Translations under genes and position numbers: made by a program
The notes under the pieces: generated by a model
The model's database searches: none
What the model was told of the DNA's origin: nothing
Seen by the model: the letters and a program-made list of their open reading frames with translations, nothing else
Part shown: positions 14,800 to 21,185 of the stretch, piece after piece
Position numbering within the stretch: the first letter of the stretch is position 1
Layout of the letters: the number at the start of each line of letters is the position of its first letter
Source of the DNA: Bacteroidia bacterium
Lineage (GTDB): Bacteria; Bacteroidota; Bacteroidia; Bacteroidales; Dysgonomonadaceae
Length of the DNA: 24,188 nt
NCBI GenBank assembly: GCA_030539475.1
Contig: JAUNRY010000007.1
Span: forward strand, 1 to 24,188
Direction: 5' to 3'

Positions 14800-15084
14800 A
14801 TGACTAAGGCAGACATCGTAAACGAAATTGCAAAGAACACGGGTGTAGATAAAGCATCAGTTTTGGCAACAGTAGAATCTTTTATGGAAGTTGTAAAAGA
14901 TTCATTAGCAAGTAATGAGAATGTTTATTTAAGAGGTTTCGGTAGCTTTATCGTAAAGAAAAGAGCTGAAAAAACCGCTCGTAACATTTCTAAAAACACC
15001 ACCATCATTATTCCTGCACACAATATACCCGCTTTCAAACCGGCAAAAACGTTTGTTGCTCAAGTTAAGGATAATAATAAATAA
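14800..15084 (+). CDS. HU-family DNA-binding protein
   Basis: This nucleoid protein bends and compacts DNA. At 94 residues it is the normal HU/IHF size: N-terminal helices (MTKADIVNEIAKNTGVDKASVLATVESF), the dimer core VYLRGFGSFIVKKRAEKTARN, and the DNA-contacting arm with the conserved proline in TTIIIPAHNIPAFKPAKTF. It is the classic single-domain form. It has its own strong promoter. The gene is followed after 32 bp by the basic micro-protein and then rng, and may lead a shared transcript. HU paralogues are common, so no specific hup symbol is given. Confidence 0.95.
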   Translation: MTKADIVNEIAKNTGVDKASVLATVESFMEVVKDSLASNENVYLRGFGSFIVKKRAEKTARNISKNTTIIIPAHNIPAFKPAKTFVAQVKDNNK

Positions 15085-15116
15085 GAAGATTACGTAAAAT
15101 TTAAAAATTAAACAAG

Positions 15117-15209
15117 ATGCCAAGCGGAAAAAAAAGAAAAAGGCATAAAATGGCTGTTCACAAACGGAAAAAAAGACTGAGAAAAAATAGACATAAAAAG
15201 AAAAAATAG
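15117..15209 (+). CDS. AURKAIP1/COX24-domain micro-protein (small ribosomal protein)
   Basis: A 30-codon gene begins at the ATG at 15117 and ends in TAG at 15209. The peptide starts MPSGKKRKRHKMAVHKRKKR; 18 of 30 residues are Lys or Arg and three more are His. Sequence and size match the short proteins annotated in Bacteroidota as AURKAIP1/COX24 domain-containing, related to mitochondrial mS38 and mycobacterial bS22, which sit in the small ribosomal subunit near the decoding region. Its position between HU and rng is the typical one from memory. It is 32 bp behind HU and probably co-transcribed from the HU promoter. The A-rich leader has no strong Shine-Dalgarno. It is easily missed because of its length. 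Confidence 0.85.
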   Translation: MPSGKKRKRHKMAVHKRKKRLRKNRHKKKK

Positions 15210-15241
15210 TCTTTTTTAAAGTTTTTAGAGCCATCCTATAC

Positions 15242-15281
15242 AAGAACAAACTTAAAAGATTAACTTTAAAAGTTTGTTCTT
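15242..15281 (+). terminator. 12-bp perfect inverted repeat after the ribosomal micro-protein
   Basis: AAGAACAAACTT (15242-15253) and AAGTTTGTTCTT (15270-15281) are exact complements with a 16-nt loop. It starts 32 bp after the micro-protein stop. Only a short, broken T stretch follows, so it may be a weak terminator, an mRNA 3' end stabiliser or a processing site. The arms carry the GAACA/TGTTC core also found in the next two hairpins. Confidence 0.45.
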
Positions 15282-15301
15282 TGTGTATAATGCTTTAAAA
15301 T

Positions 15302-15343
15302 GTGTTCGCGAGAACACTGCTGTCTGTTCGGAGGAACAGAAGC
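15302..15343 (+). promoter_or_regulatory. Two tandem hairpins in the rng 5' leader, one with a GNRA loop
   Basis: GTGTTC-GCGA-GAACAC (15302-15317) is a perfect 6-bp stem closed by a GNRA-type tetraloop. TCTGTTC-GGAG-GAACAGA (15323-15340) is a perfect 7-bp stem with a 4-nt loop, extended by GCT/AGC (15319-15321 with 15341-15343) around one bulged base. The region ends 32 bp before the rng start. The two hairpins share the TGTTC/GAACA core, so they could also pair with each other. No T run follows, so termination is unlikely. Confidence 0.55.
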
Positions 15344-15375
15344 CTTAATTAATTAAAACATTAAAACAAAAAATT

Positions 15376-16944
15376 GTGGCAAGCGAACTTGTAGTGGATG
15401 TTCAGCCCAAAGAGATTACGCTGGCTGTTCTCGAAGATAAAAAACTCGTAGAGTTACAACAAGAGAGCCAGAGCGAGTCTTACGCGGTTGGAAATATCTA
15501 TTTAGGCAGGGTCAAAAAATTGATGCCCGCTCTAAATGCTGCATTTGTAGATGTAGGACACAAAAAGGACGCTTTTCTTCACTATTTGGATTTAGGGGTA
15601 GAATTTAACTCGGTTACGAGTTTTCAGAAGACGATTCAGGACAAGAAAAAAAACATGCAGGTTCAGAAAATGAAACTGCAGCCCGATATCGAAAAAGAAG
15701 GTTCCATCTCGGATAAACTGAAAGTAGGACAGGAAATTTTGGTGCAAGTTGCCAAAGAACCCATTTCTACCAAAGGGCCGAGATTGACTGCCGAAATTTC
15801 ATTCGCGGGACGCTTCATGGTATTGATTCCGTTTATAGAGCGTGTTTCGGTATCGCAAAAAATTAAATCGCGCGAAGAACGCGCACGTCTTCGACAGCTC
15901 ATACAAAGCATCAAGCCCAAAAACTTCGGCGTAATAATTCGTACGAATGCCGAAAATAAAAGAGTTGCGGAACTTGATGCCGAGTTAAAAGCATTGGTAA
16001 AACGCTGGGAAGATACCGCCGAGAAGCTGCCGAAGGCAAAGCCGCCGTCGCTGGTTTTTGAAGAAACAGGACGCACGGTAGGGTTGCTTCGCGATATTTT
16101 CAGCCCATCGTTTGAACAAGTCCACATCAACGACGCGGATGTGGCAAAACAGATTGCCGAGTATGTCAGCTTAATTGCTCCCGACAGAAAAAATGTTGTA
16201 AAACATTACAACGGAGCAACGCCCATATTAGACAACTTTGGCGTCACAAAACAAGTTAAATCGCTCTTTGGCAAAACCGTTACATTTAAAAACGGCGCTT
16301 ATCTCATCATCGAACACACCGAGGCATTGCACGTTATTGACGTGAACAGCGGAAACCGCAACAAACAATCGCTCGGACAAGAAGACAGCGCCTTTGAGGT
16401 AAATGTTGCCGCCGCCGAAGAAATTGCCCGCCAACTGCGCTTGCGCGATATGGGCGGAATTATCGTGGTCGATTTTATCGATATGAACAAAGGTGAGCAC
16501 CGCAACAAACTGTTCAATAAAATGAACGAGTTTTTGTCCACCGACAGAGCGAAACACAAAATTCTTCCGTTGAGTAAATTCGGGTTGATGCAAATTACGC
16601 GTCAGCGAGTACGCCCGGAAATGGAAGTCGCCACAAGCGAGACATGCCCCACTTGCTTTGGAAAGGGAAAGATTAAATCGTCGATTTTATTTGCCGACAC
16701 GTTGGAAGGAAAAATCGATTATTTGGCTAATAAATTAAAAGTGAAGAGATTCAGTCTGCACATACATCCTTATGTTGCAGCTTATGTTCAACAGGGTTTG
16801 TTTTCGTTGAAATATAAATGGAAAAAGAAATACGGTGTTGCTATGAAAGTAACTCCCAACCAAAGTTTGGGATTCCTGCAATACGTGTTTTACGACAAGG
16901 ATAACAACGAAATAGACCTGAAAGAAGAAATTGAAATGAAATAA
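15376..16944 (+). CDS. rng: Ribonuclease E/G family endoribonuclease
   Basis: RNase E/G cuts single-stranded RNA in rRNA maturation and mRNA decay. The 522-residue protein has the S1 domain (about 36-140), with GNIYLGRVKKLMPALNAAFVDVG at its start and a basic insertion at about 84-115. The catalytic core follows, with the metal-binding aspartates in VIDVNSG (D322) and VVDFIDM (D366, D369), and then the zinc-link CPTC (C424, C427). It lacks the long C-terminal scaffold of E. coli RNase E and is RNase G-like in size. The start is a GTG at 15376: no ATG is in frame nearby, and ASELVVDVQPKE agrees with Bacteroidota homologues as recalled. Structured RNA precedes it, and it converges on priA. Confidence 0.94.
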   Translation: MASELVVDVQPKEITLAVLEDKKLVELQQESQSESYAVGNIYLGRVKKLMPALNAAFVDVGHKKDAFLHYLDLGVEFNSVTSFQKTIQDKKKNMQVQKMKLQPDIEKEGSISDKLKVGQEILVQVAKEPISTKGPRLTAEISFAGRFMVLIPFIERVSVSQKIKSREERARLRQLIQSIKPKNFGVIIRTNAENKRVAELDAELKALVKRWEDTAEKLPKAKPPSLVFEETGRTVGLLRDIFSPSFEQVHINDADVAKQIAEYVSLIAPDRKNVVKHYNGATPILDNFGVTKQVKSLFGKTVTFKNGAYLIIEHTEALHVIDVNSGNRNKQSLGQEDSAFEVNVAAAEEIARQLRLRDMGGIIVVDFIDMNKGEHRNKLFNKMNEFLSTDRAKHKILPLSKFGLMQITRQRVRPEMEVATSETCPTCFGKGKIKSSILFADTLEGKIDYLANKLKVKRFSLHIHPYVAAYVQQGLFSLKYKWKKKYGVAMKVTPNQSLGFLQYVFYDKDNNEIDLKEEIEMK

Positions 16945-16946
16945 AG

Positions 16947-16962
16947 TTTCGCATTTGCGAAA
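16947..16962 (+). other. Small hairpin just after rng
   Basis: TTTCGCA (16947-16953) and TGCGAAA (16956-16962) are exact complements around two bases. It starts three bases after the rng stop codon and lies 9 nt before the main terminator. It could assist termination or protect the 3' end; no more can be said. Confidence 0.35.
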
Positions 16963-16970
16963 AATTAGGT

Positions 16971-17003
16971 AAAAACCGAATTGCGTATGCAGTTCGGTTT
17001 TTT
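16971..17003. terminator. Intrinsic terminator of rng, usable in both directions
   Basis: CCGAATTGC (16976-16984), loop GTAT, and GCAGTTCGG (16989-16997) form a 9-bp stem with one G-T pair. Six T residues follow (16998-17003), and five A residues precede the stem (16971-16975), which extend the stem and give a T run on the minus strand. It can end rng transcripts and also priA transcripts arriving from the other side. Confidence 0.85.
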
Positions 17004-17010
17004 GCGTTTA

Positions 17011-17066
17011 GGGGAGACGAAGTTTTTTAACTTCGTTAGGGACGAAGGCGAAGCCATAGTCTCCCG
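17011..17066. repeat. Branched palindromic (REP-like) element B at the rng/priA junction
   Basis: An outer stem GGGAGAC (17012-17018) with GTCTCCC (17059-17065) encloses a hairpin GAAGTT (17019-17024), TTTT, AACTTC (17029-17034) and a small GGC-GAA-GCC hairpin (17047-17055). It ends against the priA stop codon. It shares with element A (10818-10862) the GGGAG opening, the CGA(A/G)GTT hairpin, a following TTAG/TAACGG-like joint and the CTCC closing, in the same orientation and also between convergent genes. Confidence 0.65.
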
Positions 17067-19493
17067 CTACACCCCATCCACATCATAAAACAACACAACA
17101 TACTTAAAATCCGGATTTTCGCGAAAGCGATTTTCTACCGATTTTAAAAACGCACGCACTTTCATTGTAGAAATGTTGGTGTCGAGTTTCAACAAAATAT
17201 CGCGGATATGATACCGTTGAATACGGCTGATAACCGGTTTGTTAGGCCCCAACACCATTTCGCCGAGCGATTGTTTCAATAAACGGCTAAAAAACTCGGA
17301 CCCCAGTTCCACCTTCCGTTCATCGTTGTGTTTAAAAACAATGGAAATCAATCGCTTGTAAGGCGGATAGTGGAACAATTTTCGCTCCGCGAGTTGGGAA
17401 TGAAAAAAACCTGCGTAATCGTTTGTCTGCAAATACCGGTAAACAGGTTGTTCGGGATCGGCGGTTTGAATAACAACTTCGCCTTGCCTGTTTTTTCTGC
17501 CGGCACGTCCGGCTGCTTGCAGCATCAGTTGAAAACCCCGTTCGTGCGAACGAAAATCGGGATGGTTGAGCAAGCCGTCGGCAGCAATAATGCCCACGAT
17601 ACTCACGTTATCGAAATCCAATCCTTTCGAAAGCATTTGTGTACCAACCAAAATCTGCACTTTTTTATCCTGAAAATCGGAGATTATTTTTTCGTAAACG
17701 TTTTTCCCGCGCGTAGTATCGGTATCCATGCGGGCGATTGCGGCATCGGGGAAAAGAGTAGCCACTTCTTCTTCCAGTTTCTCGGTTCCCATTCCGATAA
17801 GCTGTACGCTTTTTTCATGACAGGCCGGACATTCGTAAACCGGTTTATACGTTTTGTTGCAGTAGTGGCATTTCAGTTCTTTGCGGTTTTTGTGATAAGT
17901 GAGAGACACGTCGCACCGGCTGCACTTGGGTGTCCATCCGCAAAGTTTGCACTCCAGCATCGGTGCAAATCCGCGCCGGTTGCGAAACAGAATCACTTGT
18001 TGGCCCGATTGCAGCGCCGTGTTTATTTTTTCGATGAGCCCCGGCGCCAACACCGATTTCATTTTTTTCGTCCGCCGAAGTTCTTTGGTGTTCTCGAACG
18101 TGATTTGGGGCAGCTCTATATTTTCGAATCGTTTTGCAAGGGTTACCAATCCGTATTTTCCGGTTTTGGCGTTGTGAAACGATTCAACGGAAGGCGTTGC
18201 CGACCCAAGCAGCGTTTTTGCTCCGCAAATATGCGCCAGCATAATGGCAGTATCGCGTGCGTGGTAACGGGGAGCGGGTTCTTGCTGCTTGTAACTGGTT
18301 TCGTGTTCTTCATCCACAATTACCAGACCCAAATTCCGGTAAGGCAGAAAAAGCGACGATCGCACGCCGATAACAATTTCATAAGGCGAAGCGGACAACA
18401 TTTTTTGCCAGATTTCGGTACGTTCGTTATCGTTTATTTTGGAATGATAAATACCTAACTTGTCGCCGAAAACGGCTTGCAGCCTTGTTGTCAGTTGCGT
18501 GGTGAGGGCAATTTCGGGAACCAGGTAAAGCGTTTGTTTCTTTAGTTTGAGTTGTTCACGAATAAGATGAATGTAAATCTCGGTTTTTCCGCTCGATGTA
18601 ACTCCGTGCAGCAAACAAACATTTTTTTCTTCGAATCGGCTGTTTATTTCCCCGAATGCCGTTTGTTGATGTTCGTTCAGTTTGAAAGGGTTGCGGGTAG
18701 TTCCCACTTGTTTTTTTATCCGGCTTACATCTTCGAAGTATTGAATCAATATGTCCTTTTCAATCAAACCGTTTAAGACGGCATTGCTGCATCGTGTTTC
18801 GGCCATGATTCTTTTTTTTGCGATGCTTTCCGTTTGTTCATCCAAAAACATTTTCTTCAGCGTCCGGTAAAGTTCGGCTTGCTTGGCGGCGCGTCCGATA
18901 ACTTGTTCCGCATTGTCCTGCATATCGGTGTTGAATCGGATGAAAGTTTCTGTTTTCGAAGTGTATTTTTGCTTAATATCTTCCTGAATTTCAACAATAT
19001 TTTTGAAAACCAACGAATAGAGGTGCGGCAATAAATCCTTGATGTTTAACTGCTTTTCTGTTTTGGAAACGGATTGAGATTTTGTTTTACGAAGTATTTC
19101 TACAATTTTTTCTTCGGTGGGAGTTAATGGAGTGTTATTGGTGTCTGCATCGGTCAACGTCAGTGAAGTTTCGCTCTCCAGTTTCAGTTTCGAGGGTACG
19201 GCTGCTTTGTAAACATCGCCTAAGGGCGACATATAATAAAAAGAAATCCACTCCCACAACCGCAACTGTTTTTCGGTTACTACCGGATGCGAGTCTATGA
19301 GGGAATGAATTTCTTTTACTTCAATTCCTTTTGGAGCGTTGTTGTGCAGTTTGTGGATGATTGCGGTGTATAATTTCCGTTTTCCGAAAGGAACAATTAC
19401 CCTGAATCCAATGCCGGCCTTGTTTTGCAATGGCGCGGGAACGGCGTAGGTAAAAGATTCGAACGGAAGTGGGAGAATTACATCAGCAAACAT
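17067..19493 (-). CDS. priA: Primosomal protein N' (replication restart helicase PriA)
   Basis: PriA reloads the replisome at collapsed forks. The 808-residue protein has the N-terminal 3'-OH-binding domain (MFADVILPLPFESFTYAVP), a winged-helix region, the helicase motifs GVTSSGKTE at 297-305 and DEEH at 394-397, LLGSATPS at 428-435, and LQAAGRAGR in the last motif. Eight cysteines for two zinc ions are present: C515, C518, C524, C527, C542, C545, C555, C558. It is longer than E. coli PriA (732 residues); the extra residues lie mainly before the helicase core, at about 105-265, as in other Bacteroidota members. The ATG at 19493 gives the standard start. A beta-barrel gene ends 34 bp upstream on the same strand, so priA may be read from that promoter. 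Confidence 0.95.
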   Translation of the reverse strand: MFADVILPLPFESFTYAVPAPLQNKAGIGFRVIVPFGKRKLYTAIIHKLHNNAPKGIEVKEIHSLIDSHPVVTEKQLRLWEWISFYYMSPLGDVYKAAVPSKLKLESETSLTLTDADTNNTPLTPTEEKIVEILRKTKSQSVSKTEKQLNIKDLLPHLYSLVFKNIVEIQEDIKQKYTSKTETFIRFNTDMQDNAEQVIGRAAKQAELYRTLKKMFLDEQTESIAKKRIMAETRCSNAVLNGLIEKDILIQYFEDVSRIKKQVGTTRNPFKLNEHQQTAFGEINSRFEEKNVCLLHGVTSSGKTEIYIHLIREQLKLKKQTLYLVPEIALTTQLTTRLQAVFGDKLGIYHSKINDNERTEIWQKMLSASPYEIVIGVRSSLFLPYRNLGLVIVDEEHETSYKQQEPAPRYHARDTAIMLAHICGAKTLLGSATPSVESFHNAKTGKYGLVTLAKRFENIELPQITFENTKELRRTKKMKSVLAPGLIEKINTALQSGQQVILFRNRRGFAPMLECKLCGWTPKCSRCDVSLTYHKNRKELKCHYCNKTYKPVYECPACHEKSVQLIGMGTEKLEEEVATLFPDAAIARMDTDTTRGKNVYEKIISDFQDKKVQILVGTQMLSKGLDFDNVSIVGIIAADGLLNHPDFRSHERGFQLMLQAAGRAGRKNRQGEVVIQTADPEQPVYRYLQTNDYAGFFHSQLAERKLFHYPPYKRLISIVFKHNDERKVELGSEFFSRLLKQSLGEMVLGPNKPVISRIQRYHIRDILLKLDTNISTMKVRAFLKSVENRFRENPDFKYVVLFYDVDGV

Positions 19494-19527
19494 TCACCAG
19501 ACCTTATTTTTTGAAAAATATCCAATT

Positions 19528-20163
19528 TTAGAAAAATACGGCCGCGGTTATAGACCAAAATCCGGACTTTTGATTAAAAATATCGTCAAGTTCCGGTTCA
19601 TCCACAGAATAGTCGTCTGTTAATTTCATTCTGTAGTTAAGTCCTAAGGCTACTCTATCAATTACTTCTGCGCCCACCCCGAGATTAATACCTGCTGCAA
19701 ATTTTTTTGCTTCAACCTTATCCCTGAAAGAGGCATACTTAAATTCATCTCCCGCCAACCGAAAATTAGCATAAGGCCCGGCAGCTAAAAATACTTTTAC
19801 GGGTGAAATAAGTCCGATTTTGTACTTTAGGTTTAAAGGAACATCGATGTAATGATTTGAAATATCTTCCACCATACTTCTGATTCCCTCTTCATTTATG
19901 GTTTTTATGTTCATTTTCTCATTGCTGTATAGCGCCGAGGCTTCTATTCCAAAATCAACAATAGGAAGCATGAATTCTAAAGTAGGCCCCACTTTAAAGT
20001 TATTCATATTCTCCACCGAGTATATGTCTTCGGTAAAAGTTGGTTTATTGATACCTACTTCTCCTCTAATCCCAAACCGCAATTGCGCGCTTGCTGTGCT
20101 TTCTATGCTTCCAATGATAAGAAAGATGAGAAAGCCGGTAATAAATAGTTTTTTTGATTTCAT
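19528..20163 (-). CDS. Outer-membrane beta-barrel (porin-family) protein
   Basis: The 211-residue product has a signal peptide with a basic start (MKSKK), a hydrophobic core and a likely cut in ASAQ, leaving LRFGIRGEVGINKP at the front of the mature chain. Alternating strands follow (VGPTLEFMLPIVDFGIEASALYS, HYIDVPLNLKYKIG, VKVFLAAGPYANFRL, KFAAGINLGVGAEVIDRVALGLNYRM), and the chain closes with a strand ending ITAAVFF, a typical BAM-type terminal phenylalanine. This fits the Bacteroidota OMP_b-brl_2 type of small barrel; the ligand is unknown. It has its own -7 box and lies directly upstream of priA, an odd functional partner. Confidence 0.85.
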   Translation of the reverse strand: MKSKKLFITGFLIFLIIGSIESTASAQLRFGIRGEVGINKPTFTEDIYSVENMNNFKVGPTLEFMLPIVDFGIEASALYSNEKMNIKTINEEGIRSMVEDISNHYIDVPLNLKYKIGLISPVKVFLAAGPYANFRLAGDEFKYASFRDKVEAKKFAAGINLGVGAEVIDRVALGLNYRMKLTDDYSVDEPELDDIFNQKSGFWSITAAVFF

Positions 20164-20205
20164 AACTGAATGAGTTTAAATAAATAATCCAACCGTTTGC
20201 AAATG

Positions 20206-20213
20206 CAAATCTA
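20206..20213 (-). promoter_or_regulatory. Candidate -7 box (TAGATTTG) for the beta-barrel gene
   Basis: The minus strand reads TAGATTTG followed by CATTTGC, matching TAnnTTTG, 42 nt before the ATG at 20163. No clear TTTG lies 19-21 nt upstream; a TTTC occurs at 15 nt. The leader of about 36 nt is A/T-rich. priA may share this transcript. Confidence 0.48.
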
Positions 20214-20287
20214 TTATATTAGACAGTTGAAACGGTAAAAAGTTAAGTCAAAAATGTTAATTAATCCTATTTTTGAAATTGTTCATC

Positions 20288-20325
20288 AAAAAAAGCGTCT
20301 TGCTATTTTACGATAACAAAACGCT
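20288..20325 (-). terminator. Intrinsic terminator of the sdhCAB operon
   Basis: On the minus strand AGCGTTTTG (20325-20317) pairs with CAAGACGCT (20302-20294) over 9 bp with one G-T pair, and seven T residues follow (20294-20288). It lies 22 bp after the sdhB stop codon. This is a strong, textbook-like signal. Confidence 0.85.
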
Positions 20326-20347
20326 CTTAATGAATTTTTTACGGATT

Positions 20348-21103
20348 TCAGTCCTGGAATTTTGCTTTCAGGAACTCGCGGTTCAAGCGGGCAATGTGGG
20401 TAATGGAAATGTTTTTAGGACATTCCTGTTCGCAAGCGCCGGTGTTGGTGCAGTTTCCGAAACCCAGTTCGTCCATCTTGGCAACCATGGCTTTGGCGCG
20501 TTTCACGCGTTCTACTTTCCCTTGCGGAAGCAAAGCCAATTGGCTTACTTTTGCCGATACGAAAAGCATTGCCGATCCGTTTTTGCAAGTAGCCACGCAG
20601 GCTCCGCATCCAATGCAGGACGCGGCATCCATGGCTTCATCGGCAGCGTATTTGGGAATGGGAATGGCGTTGGCGTCGGGTATGCCTCCGGTATTTACCG
20701 ATACGTATCCGCCGGCTTGAATGATTTTATCGAAGGAGGTGCGGTCGACCATCAGGTCGCGAATTACCGGAAATCCGGCCGAGCGCCAGGGTTCCACCGT
20801 AATGGTGTCGCCTTCGTTGAATTTACGCATGTGCAGCTGGCAGGTTGTGATGTCTTCATCGGGCCCGTGAGGGAATCCGTCGATGTAGAGGCTGCACATT
20901 CCGCAGATGCCTTCGCGGCAATCGTGGTCGAAAACCACCGGGTCTTTTCCTTCGTTAATGAGTTGTTCGTTCAGTATGTCCAGCATTTCAAGAAACGAAC
21001 TGCCTTGCGAAATATTTTTTAATTCGTATGTTTCGAAGCGTCCTTTTTCTTTCGGGCCTTTCTGACGCCATACTTTTACTTTTATGTTAATATCTTTATC
21101 CAT
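20348..21103 (-). CDS. sdhB: Succinate dehydrogenase/fumarate reductase iron-sulfur subunit
   Basis: This subunit passes electrons between the flavoprotein and the quinone/heme subunit at the inner membrane. The 251-residue protein has the [2Fe-2S] cysteines C62, C67, C70 and C88 (CREGICGMC and TTCQLH). The [4Fe-4S] ligands C163, C166, C169 (CIGCGAC) plus a late ECP cysteine (C228), and the [3Fe-4S] ligands C173, C218, C224, are all intact. It is the last gene of sdhC-A-B, 82 bp after sdhA, with that spacer holding CAGTT/AACTG repeats. In Bacteroidales this complex normally acts as fumarate reductase in anaerobic fermentation to succinate or propionate, so frdB is an equal name. Confidence 0.95.
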   Translation of the reverse strand: MDKDINIKVKVWRQKGPKEKGRFETYELKNISQGSSFLEMLDILNEQLINEGKDPVVFDHDCREGICGMCSLYIDGFPHGPDEDITTCQLHMRKFNEGDTITVEPWRSAGFPVIRDLMVDRTSFDKIIQAGGYVSVNTGGIPDANAIPIPKYAADEAMDAASCIGCGACVATCKNGSAMLFVSAKVSQLALLPQGKVERVKRAKAMVAKMDELGFGNCTNTGACEQECPKNISITHIARLNREFLKAKFQD

Positions 21104-21132
21104 AGTAAAGTTGTTTTTTAGTAATGAGTATT

Positions 21133-21181
21133 CAGTTTACAGTTCCGAGTCTGATAACAGCGAACTGTTTACTGTGAACTG
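21133..21181. repeat. CAGTT/AACTG inverted repeats in the sdhA-sdhB spacer
   Basis: ACAGTT (21139-21144) pairs with AACTGT (21163-21168), and CAGTT (21133-21137) with AACTG (21177-21181), giving a two-tier hairpin inside the operon. The spacer is made of repeated CAGTTTAC/ACTGTGAACTG words. No T run follows in the operon direction. It may be an mRNA element or a spacer repeat. Confidence 0.5.
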
Positions 21182-21185
21182 ATTT

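Noticed and set aside
17328..18458. 376-codon plus-strand open frame opposite priA
   Set aside because: It lies fully antisense to priA, whose motifs are complete. Its translation has no recognisable domain and reads as a shadow of the real gene.
20273..21022. 249-codon plus-strand open frame opposite sdhB
   Set aside because: It runs through the sdh terminator and the coding strand of an intact sdhB. The translation is low in recognisable structure.
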